This document shows positions 7,586 to 16,871 of a DNA stretch of 39,539 nt, one piece after another. The stretch is from assembly GCA_002685965.1 (NCBI GenBank), contig NYZE01000116.1, positions 1-39,539 of the forward strand. The letters are read 5' to 3'. Within the stretch, counting starts at the first letter, position 1. Each line of letters begins with the position of its first letter. The translations under genes were made by a program, and so were the position numbers. A model generated the notes under the pieces. The model was not told where the DNA came from, made no database searches, and saw only the letters and a program-made list of their open reading frames with translations. Origin of the DNA: Planctomycetota bacterium (GTDB lineage Bacteria > Planctomycetota > UBA1135 > GCA-002748355).

Positions 7586-8728
7586 ATGTTCCACACCGCC
7601 GACTCCAGGACCAGTTCACCGACCAACCGACTCTGGCTCTGCGGAGCGCTGCTCGCGATCGCGAGCCCCGTAGCTGCCCAAGATTGGAAGGACACGCTCG
7701 TCTCGTTCGTGGCCGGCACGGCCAATCAGAAGGCGGTGCAGAAGCACCAAGCCGCGTGGATCCAGAACTGGGATGCGGCGGCCGCGATAGTCGTGTCGCT
7801 GCGCACCAAGGTCCGGGCGATGCTGGCGGGCGTCAAGGATGCAGAAGGCCGGCCGGAGAAGGATGCAGTTCAGGCTGCCGCCGAGACGTTGCACAAGCTC
7901 TTGGTGGGAGGTGCCGACGCCGAGCTCGGCAAGAGTGCCTCTGCCAAAGACGCCGTGGACAGATCGCTGCGTCGCGTTGCGATGCTGCGCCTCGGGCTTG
8001 TCCGAGCGGCTCTCATAGCCGGGCGGCGGACCGGCGCACGCTACGCGGGTCAGTACGCAGGACTCAAGAAGCTCGGCGACGACGTTCCAGAGTTCTTGCT
8101 GGGCACGGTGGAGGATCCGCCGCAGCAGGTCTCGGACGCCGACCGTGGGTTCATGCTGGGCGCCATCCGCGACGTCACGAAGAAGCTGACCGACAAGCAG
8201 ATCAGCCGTGTCGAAGAGCTTGCCAAGGACGAGTTCGAGGACGAGGGCGTCCAGAAGCAGGCGATGTACCTGCTCTGGCACTGCGGCAACAAGGATCTGC
8301 TCAAGGCGGTGATTGCTGGCCTCGAAGCGCAGGCCAAGAAAGAGGGCGACGCGCAATCCAGCTTGATCAGGCTGGCCAACGTCTGGTGGGAAATCCGCGA
8401 GTACCGCAATGCCGTCGGTGTCTACAAGCGCATCACTGAGGGTGTGGTGGGCATGCCCGATCCCCAGATGGGCTCGATGCTCTACAACATGGCATGCTCG
8501 CAGGCCCTCGCCGGTGACATTGATGAGGCGTTCGCGACGCTCGACAAGTCCCTTACCAAGGTCAAGGGAACGTCTGCGATCAACGATCAGCTGCTGCGGG
8601 TCGACCACGACATCAACGCGCTGCGCAAGGATCCGCGCTTCTGGGAGCTCATGAAGAAGCATGAGCGTGACATCAAGAAGCCGAGCGATGGCAAGTCCGA
8701 GAAGACAGTGGGCAGGGTCGGCGAGTAG
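7586..8728 (+). CDS. Secreted TPR-type repeat protein
   Basis: A 380-residue protein with a GAGGAGAG ribosome site just before ATG 7586. The signal peptide (LWLCGALLAIASPVAA) is probably cut before QDW. The mature chain is helical. The C-terminal third carries tetratricopeptide-like units: LIRLANVWWEIREYRNAVGV, then YNMACSQALAGDIDEAFATL, followed by LRVDHDINALRKDPRFWEL, the usual closing helix of bacterial TPR proteins. The N-terminal half is unrecognised alpha-helical sequence with Ala/Lys-rich segments. TPR domains bind other proteins, so this is likely a periplasmic scaffold; no partner is indicated by position. It stands between dapF and an M48 protease gene, each gap long enough for its own promoter. 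Confidence 0.7.
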   Translation: MFHTADSRTSSPTNRLWLCGALLAIASPVAAQDWKDTLVSFVAGTANQKAVQKHQAAWIQNWDAAAAIVVSLRTKVRAMLAGVKDAEGRPEKDAVQAAAETLHKLLVGGADAELGKSASAKDAVDRSLRRVAMLRLGLVRAALIAGRRTGARYAGQYAGLKKLGDDVPEFLLGTVEDPPQQVSDADRGFMLGAIRDVTKKLTDKQISRVEELAKDEFEDEGVQKQAMYLLWHCGNKDLLKAVIAGLEAQAKKEGDAQSSLIRLANVWWEIREYRNAVGVYKRITEGVVGMPDPQMGSMLYNMACSQALAGDIDEAFATLDKSLTKVKGTSAINDQLLRVDHDINALRKDPRFWELMKKHERDIKKPSDGKSEKTVGRVGE

Positions 8729-8797
8729 CCGCCTGCGGCTCCGCCTGGACCGGACTCTTTTGGTCAGGCACCTCGGCAGACCTATCTCCTAGGCCAC

Positions 8798-10504
8798 ATG
8801 TTCTTCCCGATCTGGCTGATCCTGGCGCTGCTTGTCCGACTCGGCATGGAGTACGCCGGGCGCGGCGCCCTGCCAGGGGACGGGCAGCGAGCCCTGCCGA
8901 TCCTGTGCCTCGCGGTCGCTGCCTTCCTGAGTTTCTACTGCGTCGTGACTGCGGTCGATGCGTTGTCGCGGCGGGTCGGCGGCGCTCGGGTGTTGGCTCG
9001 GGGGCTTCGCCTGTTGTGTCCAGCGCTGCCGGTCCTGTTCTACTACGGCACGCTGCACATCGGTGGCTGGGAGGCGTTCGTGCGCTTCTCGCTGGTCGGT
9101 CAGGGTTGGGTGCTGTTCGAGCTTGCGCAACTGGCACCGTTTTTCTTGTTCGAAGCACTCGCGCTCGTCGGCGAGCTTTTGTTGTCGGGTAGCGCCCTGG
9201 AGGCCCGGCGGAGGATGCGGTCGACCTGGCTCGTGGTGCTCGTGTTCACCGTCGTTTTCGGCGTGTGCGATCTCATGTTGCTGCACCCGTTGACACGAGC
9301 GGCTCTCGCCGAGCTACCGATCGTTACGGGATGCCTGGCCTTCTGCCTCGGTTTCTTGGTCGTTGCCGCGCTGTTCCCGGCCTTGTTCGCTCTGCTATTT
9401 CGCGCCCGTGAGCTGCCCGCCGAGGATGCGGCTCGGCTCATGGCTCTCGTAAGGCGGTCTGGCGTGCGCGTGCGTCGCATCTGCTGGCTCGATACTGGTG
9501 GCTCTGTGCTCAACGCTGCGGTGGTGGGCAACGTCGGTTGGACCCGCCACGTCGTGTTCACCGACCTGATGGTCGAGTGTTTCTCACCGCGCCAACTCGA
9601 GGCCGTCCTTGCCCACGAGCTCGCACACGTCAAGCGTTGGCACCTCCCACGGATGCTGCTGTTCTTCGTGTTGCTGCCCACACTGCTCGCGCCGTTGATC
9701 GCCACCAAGCTGCCGCTCGACGCGGAGCTCGGTTGGCTCGTGGCGCTGGCACTCGTCGCGGTCGTCGCCGTGCCGCTCTACGGCTGGCTGAGTCGACGCT
9801 TCGAGCACGAGGCCGATTATTTCGGTGCGCAGCTGCTCGGTAGCAACGAAGAGACAATCAGTGCGTTGAAAGAAGTCGGGCAGCGCCTACACCTCGATCG
9901 CGATGGGCTGCGTCACCCCAGCCTCACCAAGCGCGTTGCCTTCCTGGAGTCGGTCGCGCTCAAGCCGGAACGCCTGCGCCGGTTCTTCCGCGGCTTGGTG
10001 CGCGTCCAGGCGCAGTTGTTGCTGGTCCTGGGTCTAGCGGTCTTCCTCGCTGGCGTGCGTGCGGTCGACTCGGTGCGCAGCGCGACCCCCGACTTCTTGC
10101 TCACTGCGGGTTGGCCCACCAAGGCATTCGACATCTGGAAGAACACGGTGGCGCCGAGCGATGCCGCGAAGCGCGAGCTACAGCGGTCGCTCGGTCAAGC
10201 TGTGCGGGCGCAACTACTGTTGCACGGAGAATCGGAAGGCCCTGGCCGCGTCAGCACGCTTCGCCGTCGTGCTCTACAACGGGCCGGCCGCGCCCTTGCC
10301 GCCCGTGACTGGGACGCCGTGCTGGGATGGTACGGCCTGGTCCGACGTTGGGGTGAGCAACGACCTGCCGTGACCGCTATCCATGACTACCTGGACGCCG
10401 AGTGGCACCGCGACAGGGTCGGCATGGAGCGTGCCAGAAGAGTGCTGGCCCGCTTGGAGTCCCTGCCGGAGCCGATCAAGCGAGCGATCGACCTCCTGCC
10501 CTAG
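8798..10504 (+). CDS. M48 family membrane metalloprotease
   Basis: A 568-residue multi-span protein. The first 220 residues contain several hydrophobic segments, beginning with FPIWLILALLVRLGMEY. The zinc motif HELAHVKRWH has His273, Glu274 and His277; the third ligand is Glu336 in FEHEADYFGAQLL, matching the ExxAD box of M48 (HtpX/Ste24) peptidases. Two further spans lie between the motifs, as is usual. Before HELAH the VVFTDLMVECFSPRQLEAVL segment matches the family substrate cleft. HtpX-like enzymes degrade damaged membrane proteins; Ste24-like ones process prenylated proteins. The long N-terminal membrane region and the 150-residue C-terminal helical tail differ from HtpX, so the exact role is open. 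No clear Shine-Dalgarno precedes ATG 8798. Confidence 0.83.
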   Translation: MFFPIWLILALLVRLGMEYAGRGALPGDGQRALPILCLAVAAFLSFYCVVTAVDALSRRVGGARVLARGLRLLCPALPVLFYYGTLHIGGWEAFVRFSLVGQGWVLFELAQLAPFFLFEALALVGELLLSGSALEARRRMRSTWLVVLVFTVVFGVCDLMLLHPLTRAALAELPIVTGCLAFCLGFLVVAALFPALFALLFRARELPAEDAARLMALVRRSGVRVRRICWLDTGGSVLNAAVVGNVGWTRHVVFTDLMVECFSPRQLEAVLAHELAHVKRWHLPRMLLFFVLLPTLLAPLIATKLPLDAELGWLVALALVAVVAVPLYGWLSRRFEHEADYFGAQLLGSNEETISALKEVGQRLHLDRDGLRHPSLTKRVAFLESVALKPERLRRFFRGLVRVQAQLLLVLGLAVFLAGVRAVDSVRSATPDFLLTAGWPTKAFDIWKNTVAPSDAAKRELQRSLGQAVRAQLLLHGESEGPGRVSTLRRRALQRAGRALAARDWDAVLGWYGLVRRWGEQRPAVTAIHDYLDAEWHRDRVGMERARRVLARLESLPEPIKRAIDLLP

Positions 10505-10543
10505 GAGCGCCCTGTCTGGCAAGCCCGACCTCTGCTGCTGGGG

Positions 10544-12940
10544 TCAGTAGGAGTTTGCCTCGCTGGCCCACTCCGACTTGAAGGTTCGGACGACCTTGCC
10601 CTCCTTGTTGTAGACGCGGACGCCGTAGTTCTCGGCGACCATGGTCGTGCCGTCCGGGAGGCGGTCCGCGTCCCATGGCAGTTGGAGGTCCTTCTCGTGC
10701 AGCTTGCGTTTCTCCCAGACGATGACGTGTGCCGGGGTGATTTCGATCAGTCGCGCGGGCTGGCGCATCGTGATCAGCGTGTTGCCGTTGGGTAGCCGAT
10801 CCGCGTCGCAGACGAACTTGGCCCCACCAAACCGCCAGACGACCTTCATTGCCGGCGAGACCTCGAGGACCTGCTCGCCAAGGTAGTCCGAGATCAGCGT
10901 GTTGCCGTTGGGCAGTCGGTCGGCGTCGTACGGCTTGAACTCCGGCTTCTGGACGTTCTTGCGTCCGAAGTCCCAGACGATTTTGCCCTTCGCGTCGACT
11001 TCGATGACGCGGAAGTTGCCCGGGTCGGTGATCAGCGTGTTGCCGTTCGCGAGCCGGTCGGCGTCGATCGGGCGTGTCACGTCCGTGAACTCCCAGACAA
11101 CGTTGCCCTCGCGGTCATACTCACGCACGGCGTTGTCGCCCTGCTCGGTCACAAGAATGGTGCCAGCCGGAGTGAGTTCGGCGTCCAGTGGGTCGAACAG
11201 GTCTTCGAGCTTCCACACTTCCCGGCCTTCGCCGTCGTATTCGACCACGCGCGAGTCGCCATAGTCCGTAACGAGCGTGAACCCGGTAAGCGCGCGACCC
11301 GAGTTGGAAAGACGCATGCTGGCAACGTCATGAAGCGGTAGTGCGAAGCAGCCCAATGCCTTGCTCGCGAGCGAGATCGCGTTGCCATTTAGCTCAAGCA
11401 AGTAGCCGACGATGCGCTCACCGCCGCGCAGGTCGATTTGCACGTACTGATTGACGTCGCCCGGGTCGCCGACGGTGCCAGATCCCGTCTTGAGCCGGAA
11501 CAAGACGGCCTCGACCTGCGCGGTTGTCAGCTTGCGTTCCTTGTCGTCCTTGCCGCGGAGCACGATGCCCTTGGCGTCGAACGACGTGATGCGGCCCTCG
11601 ATCGGTTTCCTCTCGCCGACGACGCGCACCTGATCGTGCTGTCGACTACCGCCCAACGCGCGCCCGCGCGTCGGATCTGGCAGCAGGCCGCTCAGAAGTT
11701 GCCGGGGCAAGCGGACATCGCGGCCCAATGCCTTGCCGGACATCACCTTGCCGTCGAAGCTCGCGTTCTGCACAGCGATCCTCGTGCCGGACTTGAGCAG
11801 GACATGGATGCCCTTGGCTGGCGCTGCCGGCTCGGTTGCCGGTGTCTCGATCCGGTCGATAGCGGCGCGCGGGATGCGCAGCGTCTCGATGCCGGGGAAC
11901 TCAGCAGAGGTCTGGAACAGCATGTCGCTGCCTGTCGTGCCCAGGATTGACGTGCGCATCTTGCTGTCGTCCTTGAGGCTCAGGAGAATCTCGCTGCTAC
12001 CCATGGGCATGGCTTGCGGTGCGACCGCGAAAAAACGTGCCGCTGCGATGACGGATTGGCTGTGCGGAGCGTCTTTCAGCGACGCCGCGAGTTCACCGAG
12101 CTGTTTGGCGTTCAGCCGAGGCCGCAGCACCCTGAGCGCCAAGAGCCGAATGCTGACGGGTCGTTTGACATTCGCGACCAGTCCCGACAGGAAGTCTCGC
12201 GCGCGATCGGTCGGCATCGCACCGAGCGTCGTGACGATCGCGTTGCGCAGCGAGAGGTCTTGCCGCTTGACGTCGCCGACAATGCGTTCGAACACACGCT
12301 CGCCGAACTTCGTCGCGCGGGCTTGGTTGCTGAGTTGCATCGCCAACGAGCGGATCGCCGCGAGGCGAATTCTTCCATCCAGGCTCTCGAGCGCCGACAC
12401 GAGCGCGTGTGTCTCGATCTCGCCGGGGCGATAACCGAGCGCCTCGGCGATGCCGCGCGCGATCAGCGCCTTGCGCTGGATGTCGCCGGTGTCCATCTGG
12501 CCGAGCTTCTTGATCACTCGATCCAGGCGAATGCCGACCTCGAGATCGTCCTGGCCGAGCATCGACTTTAGGATCGGCAGGATCTCCGGGCCGCGATTGA
12601 TGAGTGCTGTCTCCGAGCGTTCGCGCACCAGGTAGCGCACGTCGCCGAGATTCTCGATCAAGCTGCGCACTTCGAGAATGAGCCGATTGCGTTCTCCCGT
12701 GAGGCGGGGCAGCACTCGATTGGCGAGGTCGTCTTCGCTCATGCCCATGAGCTTTGCAGCTACCTGCAGGCGGCCGAGCATCCCATCGGTCAGGTATGGC
12801 GCCAGGACTTTGTCGAGGTCCTGGAGCTTGGGTTTCTTGGGTTGCTGTGCCGTCGCCGGCAGGTCCTGGCGGGCCGGTCGATCTTGCCCGGAAACGAGCA
12901 AAGCCAGCAGCGAGAGGGTCAGAAAGCAGCTCTTGTGCAT
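10544..12940 (-). CDS. Secreted HEAT-repeat and NHL/PQQ-type beta-propeller protein
   Basis: A 798-residue protein with signal peptide MHKSCFLTLSLLALLVSG, cut before QDR. Residues of about 75-290 are HEAT-like helical repeats (ERSETALINRGPEILPILKS, SLDGRIRLAAIRSLAMQL). The middle has two strand-rich segments of the kind SGTRIAVQNASFDGKVMSGK and GERIVGYLLELNGNAISLAS, resembling the small SH3/LSM-like units common in planctomycete secreted proteins. The C-terminal 260 residues form a propeller of about 40-46-residue blades with the repeated motif DADRLPNGNTLI followed by xVxExDxxGKxVWxF; this looks like the aryl-sulfotransferase/NHL blade type. No catalytic residues were identified. It is convergent with the M48 gene (39-base gap) and divergent from the ten-gene operon, from which 181 bases separate it. 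Confidence 0.75.
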   Translation of the reverse strand: MHKSCFLTLSLLALLVSGQDRPARQDLPATAQQPKKPKLQDLDKVLAPYLTDGMLGRLQVAAKLMGMSEDDLANRVLPRLTGERNRLILEVRSLIENLGDVRYLVRERSETALINRGPEILPILKSMLGQDDLEVGIRLDRVIKKLGQMDTGDIQRKALIARGIAEALGYRPGEIETHALVSALESLDGRIRLAAIRSLAMQLSNQARATKFGERVFERIVGDVKRQDLSLRNAIVTTLGAMPTDRARDFLSGLVANVKRPVSIRLLALRVLRPRLNAKQLGELAASLKDAPHSQSVIAAARFFAVAPQAMPMGSSEILLSLKDDSKMRTSILGTTGSDMLFQTSAEFPGIETLRIPRAAIDRIETPATEPAAPAKGIHVLLKSGTRIAVQNASFDGKVMSGKALGRDVRLPRQLLSGLLPDPTRGRALGGSRQHDQVRVVGERKPIEGRITSFDAKGIVLRGKDDKERKLTTAQVEAVLFRLKTGSGTVGDPGDVNQYVQIDLRGGERIVGYLLELNGNAISLASKALGCFALPLHDVASMRLSNSGRALTGFTLVTDYGDSRVVEYDGEGREVWKLEDLFDPLDAELTPAGTILVTEQGDNAVREYDREGNVVWEFTDVTRPIDADRLANGNTLITDPGNFRVIEVDAKGKIVWDFGRKNVQKPEFKPYDADRLPNGNTLISDYLGEQVLEVSPAMKVVWRFGGAKFVCDADRLPNGNTLITMRQPARLIEITPAHVIVWEKRKLHEKDLQLPWDADRLPDGTTMVAENYGVRVYNKEGKVVRTFKSEWASEANSY
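10772..11067 (-). repeat. DNA-level repeats encoding propeller blades
   Basis: The segment GATCAGCGTGTTGCCGTT appears at 10772, 10892 and 11030 with similar flanks, giving spacings of 120 and 138 bases. Both are multiples of three and correspond to 40- and 46-residue propeller blades (NGNTLI motif). The near-identity at DNA level suggests recent blade duplication or gene conversion. Confidence 0.75.
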
Positions 12941-13121
12941 CAGAAGGAAACCTGGTGTCCTGCGGCCAGGAGGGGGTTGCGTCCCTGGTTAAGATATTCG
13001 TCGAGGGGTGGAAACTCGCGCCCCCTCCCTACGTTGGGACTCTACGTTGCGAGATTCGTCCCACGCTTGCTCCCACAGGTATTTGTCCCGATATGTAGTT
13101 GCGCGGCAAGAGACTCCCGGA
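12941..13121. promoter_or_regulatory. Divergent intergenic region before the ten-gene operon
   Basis: These 181 bases separate the minus-strand propeller gene from the start of the long plus-strand operon and should hold promoters for both. On the plus strand, TTGCTC (13067) and TATGTA (13092) are spaced 19 apart, a weak sigma70-like pair. CTACGTTG is present twice about 13 bases apart near 13027-13047. No firm promoter or operator can be assigned. Confidence 0.3.
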
Positions 13122-15809
13122 ATGGCACGAAACACGGTCTCGAGATTGCGCCTGGCACTGTCTGCTCTGTGCCTGTTTGGCACCGACGTCGCACTCGGGA
13201 ACAACTCTCCACCTGTCGCGAAAAAGCGCATCGGGGGCCGCGCAGTCGCCCCGCAGCAGTTCAAGATCACGATAAACGGCGGTGCCCAGGCCCCTAACGG
13301 CAGTACCCCGGCTCTGGTCCTGCCGGAGAGCAGCGATCTGAACCGGGTGCTGCGCAAGGTGACGGAGTTCTTCGCACAGGAGCCGCCGAAGTGGGACGAC
13401 GGCGTCCGCATGTTGCAGGACCTGCTCGAAGGAAAGCTGCTGTCGGATGACGCTCTTGACCGGGTCAATGACCCTTTCTACAGCGTCTTCAGCGAGGACA
13501 ACCGGCTCTACGTGCCGTTTGCCAGCTACTGCCAGCGTCTCGTCTGTCAGTTGCCCCCCGAGGGGCTCGAGGCCTACCGGTTTCTGACCGACGGACCAGC
13601 CCGGGAGGCCTTCGACCGCGCCGCGCGGGATCTCGACTTCGACGTGTTGCAGCGGCTGGCCGAGATCTACTTCGCGACCAGCGTCGGACCCGAGGCGGTG
13701 GCGCTGCTCGCGGACTTGTGCGCGCTGCGCGGCGAACTCGCGCGCGCCGCCCACTTGCGAGAGTGGCTGCTGGCCGAGTTCCCCGACCTCGACGAGGAGA
13801 AGGCGTGCCAGCTGCGGGTTCGCCAGGCGCACACGTTCGCCCTGCTCGGCGACGGTCCGGCGCGCGACGCGACTCTGGATCGATTGTCGCCCGAACGAGC
13901 CGTCGAAGTTGTCGGCATGCGCGTTACGGCCAGGAAGCTCTCCGACCATCCGGCATTCACGCCGCGCGATACTCGCGGCGTAGCGGTAGTGAGCGAAAAC
14001 CCCGGCACCGCCAACGGCTTCAGCAAACTCGATGTGCTGCGGCTCTGGGAGGTTCCGTTCACGAAGCCGGATCCGTACGGGATCAAGCCGGTCAAGGGTG
14101 AGAACGCGCGCGACACGCGGTTCTTCTTCGGCCGTCGCACTGGCGCTTGGGTGATGCCGCACAAGCAGAGCTTCCGTCCTGGCATGAGTGTCACGCCGCT
14201 GTTCCTCGACGAACGTTGCTGCCTGGCGTTCAAGGACCACGATCGGCTGATGGTGCTCGACCTCCTCAGCGGTAAGACCGTTGCCCGTTTCGGCAAGGCC
14301 AGCGCCACCAGCTTCTCGACGTCGAGGAGTAGCCTGCTGCGCCAACGTTTGCCGGCAACCGATTTCGGTCTGCAGCGAGTCGCAGCGGTGGACAGCCTGC
14401 TGTTTTGCACCGTCGACAACAAGGCCGCAGTGCAGTCGAACAAGGACGACGTGTTTCCTTTCCGCAACCGGCTGGCGGCGCTGGACCCGGTGACTGGACG
14501 TGAGGTGTGGCGCACGCCCAAGGCTCCCAAAGGACAGCGCTTGTTCTTTCAAGCACCGCCGCTTGCCTACCGTAGCTGGCTGTATGCCCCCGTGCGTCAG
14601 AAGCGCTCGTTCCTGATCGCGCGCATCGAGCGTGCCACGGGTAAGGTCGTCTCCACGGTCACTATTCACGGTGGTGGCACGACGTTCTTGCGTGTTCCGG
14701 CCGTGCCGCCGGTTCGGGTCGGCAATACGCTCATCCAGCTCACCAACGCCGGCGCCATTGCTGCGTTCAGCTTGCCGCACCTCGAGTTGCGCTGGCTGCG
14801 GCGTTACGAGAAGCGGACCCGCCACCAGAAGCGGCCGCGGCCGTCGGCGAGCAGGCGGCAAGGCTTTGGTTACGCGGGCCTTCAGGCGAAAGCCCTGCGT
14901 CAGTGGAAGCCGAGCACGCCTATTGTGAGCCAGGGCAGAGTCATCATCGCACCGACCGACAGCGACGCGTTGGGGTGCTTTGATGTGCACACGGGGAACA
15001 TCGTGTGGATGCTGCCCCGCAAAGAGAAGCGCGGGGGTGTCAACTTCCAAGAAGTCGTCGGTCACGACGGCGTGCGGTTGTATCTCGCAGGGACTCACCT
15101 GCAGTGCGTCGACATCGCAGGTGGCAAACGCATCTGGGAAGTGCCACTGAGTCACCTCCCGCGGGGCAAGCCCGTCGGGCACGGCATGGTGGCCGGCGGT
15201 CACGTCCATCTGCCGTTCCCTGGTGGCTTCTATCGCCTGGATTGCCGTGATGGTCGCGAGGCGGGGATCGCTGAGTTTCCCACCTCGACTCGCAACGAGA
15301 TCAACTGGGGCGTGCCGGTGCGGTTGCAAATGGCCGGGAGTGTGCTGCTTGCAGTGACGGAAGCCGGTGTCGTGGCCTACACGGTCGCCGACGACTTGTT
15401 TGCAAACAGCGACGGCGGTCTACAGCGCGCGCAAGCACTCGCCGCTACGGGTCAGCTTGGCGATGCCTGGAACGGCCTCGCCACGCTGCTCGACCAGGGT
15501 GCGATCGCCGGGTCCCGGGTCGATCCGAAGATCGCTGCGATGTTCGTGCGCTTCACCGGCGAGTTCTCGGCCAACAGAGGTAAAGACGGCGTCGATGTGA
15601 TCGAGCGCGCACAGGCGGTCCTGCAGCGCCTCAGCATCGAAGACCCACGACTATTGCTGTTCAGAATCAAGTGTCTCGACGCGACCAAGGACGCCAAGGA
15701 GATTCGCACGTTGCGCGAACGCATTGCCGACCTGACGCTGGAGCAACTGGGTCTCGACAACGAGACGACGCGAAAGGGTGCGTTCCCGGAGAGGAATGAC
15801 GGCAGATGA
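13122..15809 (+). CDS. Secreted PQQ-type beta-propeller repeat protein
   Basis: About 895 residues. The frame is open to 13008, but the ATG at 13122 is preferred because it gives a signal peptide (LRLALSALCLFGTDVALG). An N-terminal helical region of about 300 residues has repeat-like helices (VLQRLAEIYFATSVGPEAVA, ELARAAHLREWLLAEF). Then come PQQ-like blades, seen as RLAALDPVTGREVW, GCFDVHTGNIVWMLP, QCVDIAGGKRIWEVP and YRLDCRDGREAG. The last 110 residues are helical again. Without the calcium/PQQ residues of true quinoprotein dehydrogenases it is probably a binding or scaffold protein (BamB-like fold), not an enzyme. It heads the ten-gene operon; its stop overlaps the next start by ATGA. Confidence 0.78.
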   Translation: MARNTVSRLRLALSALCLFGTDVALGNNSPPVAKKRIGGRAVAPQQFKITINGGAQAPNGSTPALVLPESSDLNRVLRKVTEFFAQEPPKWDDGVRMLQDLLEGKLLSDDALDRVNDPFYSVFSEDNRLYVPFASYCQRLVCQLPPEGLEAYRFLTDGPAREAFDRAARDLDFDVLQRLAEIYFATSVGPEAVALLADLCALRGELARAAHLREWLLAEFPDLDEEKACQLRVRQAHTFALLGDGPARDATLDRLSPERAVEVVGMRVTARKLSDHPAFTPRDTRGVAVVSENPGTANGFSKLDVLRLWEVPFTKPDPYGIKPVKGENARDTRFFFGRRTGAWVMPHKQSFRPGMSVTPLFLDERCCLAFKDHDRLMVLDLLSGKTVARFGKASATSFSTSRSSLLRQRLPATDFGLQRVAAVDSLLFCTVDNKAAVQSNKDDVFPFRNRLAALDPVTGREVWRTPKAPKGQRLFFQAPPLAYRSWLYAPVRQKRSFLIARIERATGKVVSTVTIHGGGTTFLRVPAVPPVRVGNTLIQLTNAGAIAAFSLPHLELRWLRRYEKRTRHQKRPRPSASRRQGFGYAGLQAKALRQWKPSTPIVSQGRVIIAPTDSDALGCFDVHTGNIVWMLPRKEKRGGVNFQEVVGHDGVRLYLAGTHLQCVDIAGGKRIWEVPLSHLPRGKPVGHGMVAGGHVHLPFPGGFYRLDCRDGREAGIAEFPTSTRNEINWGVPVRLQMAGSVLLAVTEAGVVAYTVADDLFANSDGGLQRAQALAATGQLGDAWNGLATLLDQGAIAGSRVDPKIAAMFVRFTGEFSANRGKDGVDVIERAQAVLQRLSIEDPRLLLFRIKCLDATKDAKEIRTLRERIADLTLEQLGLDNETTRKGAFPERNDGR

Positions 15810-16867
15810 AGCGAACTACATTCGCGCTGGTCCTGCTGGCGGCTGCAGCAGCCGCGCAAGGAAGCACCCAAGGTGGCGACAGCGGCCTGCCGGATCTCTC
15901 AGGTGACAAGCTTCGCCCGCGCGGCATCACGGCCAAGGCCGAGCGCTCCATCCAGCGCGGTTTGCAATACCTTGCGCGCACCCAGAATCGCGATGGTTCG
16001 TGGCGTTCGGCTGGTGGCTACGGCTCCTATCCCGTGGCGATGACGGCGCTCGCCGGGACCGCTCTCTTGTGTTCGGGCTCGACGACGACCCGTGGCCCCT
16101 ACTCGCCTTACATCCGTCGCTGCGTTGAGTTCTTGCTGCGCAACGCGATGAACAACGGCCTCATCTCCGCTCTCCGCGAGGAGGCTCGGCCAATGTACGG
16201 CCACGGTTTCGCGACGTTGTGTCTCGCCCAGGTCTATGGCATGGAGGAAGACCTGACCCGCCAGAAGCGTCTACACCGCGTGTTGAAGAAGGCGATCGAG
16301 CTGATTGCGCGCAGTCAATCCAGCGCCGGCGGTTGGCTCTATGCCCCTGACGACAACGGTGACGAGGGCAGCGTGACGATCACCCAGGTGCAGTCGCTGC
16401 GCGCGTGTCGGAACGTCGGTATCTCGGTGCCGATCAAGGTCATCACCAAGGCGATCAAGTACATCGCGGACTGTCAGAACCCGGACGGTGGCATCGCCTA
16501 CAGCGCGCGCAGTCGCGGCAGCTCACGACCGCCGATCACGGCGGCGGCTGTAGCTGTGCTCTACAACGCCGGCAAGTACGACGATCCGATGGCCGAGAAG
16601 GCGCTCAGTTACGCGCTGCGCACGCTGCCGGTAACCGGCGGCTCGGGCCATCACTACTACGCGCACTACTACCTGGCGCAAGCGCTCTACCAGCGTGGTG
16701 GCAAGGACTGGACCCAGTATTTCACCAAGAAGTCCACCTGGCTGATGCGCCAGCAACGCGCCGACGGATCGTGGCAGGGTGATGGCCCCGGAACGACTTA
16801 CGGTACCTCGGTCGCGCTCGTGATCTTGCAGCTACCGTACTCGTACTTGCCAATCTACCAAAGATAG
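15806..16867 (+). CDS. Secreted prenyltransferase/squalene-oxidase-repeat protein
   Basis: A 353-residue protein with signal peptide MKRTTFALVLLAAAAAA, cut before QGS. It is built from terpenoid-cyclase-like alpha-barrel repeats. Four QW-type motifs are visible: QNRDGSW (Q60-W66), QSSAGGW (Q171-W177), QNPDGGI (Q224-I230) and QQRADGSW ending at W323. The catalytic DxDD box of squalene-hopene cyclases is absent, and the protein is exported and about half the size of those cyclases, so hopanoid synthesis is unlikely. It is probably a structural or binding relative, as in alpha2-macroglobulin-type or planctomycete repeat proteins. Its place between the PQQ propeller and BatA-like genes, with tight spacing on both sides, suggests a role in the same envelope assembly. 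Confidence 0.85.
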   Translation: MKRTTFALVLLAAAAAAQGSTQGGDSGLPDLSGDKLRPRGITAKAERSIQRGLQYLARTQNRDGSWRSAGGYGSYPVAMTALAGTALLCSGSTTTRGPYSPYIRRCVEFLLRNAMNNGLISALREEARPMYGHGFATLCLAQVYGMEEDLTRQKRLHRVLKKAIELIARSQSSAGGWLYAPDDNGDEGSVTITQVQSLRACRNVGISVPIKVITKAIKYIADCQNPDGGIAYSARSRGSSRPPITAAAVAVLYNAGKYDDPMAEKALSYALRTLPVTGGSGHHYYAHYYLAQALYQRGGKDWTQYFTKKSTWLMRQQRADGSWQGDGPGTTYGTSVALVILQLPYSYLPIYQR

Positions 16868-16871
16868 CCCG

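Noticed and set aside
10505-10543. Terminator between the convergent M48 and propeller genes
   Set aside because: The best pairing is a 4-base GACC/GGTC stem with a long loop and no T-run.
13029-15329. Long minus-strand open frame inside the propeller gene
   Set aside because: It is a shadow of high-GC coding sequence: no family motifs, no ribosome site, and the plus strand has clear propeller blades.
13122-15809. PQQ-dependent dehydrogenase
   Set aside because: Blade motifs are present but no PQQ- or calcium-binding residues or heme motif could be recognised.
15806-16867. Squalene-hopene cyclase for hopanoid synthesis
   Set aside because: The protein is secreted, about half the expected length and lacks the DxDD catalytic box; only the repeat fold is shared.
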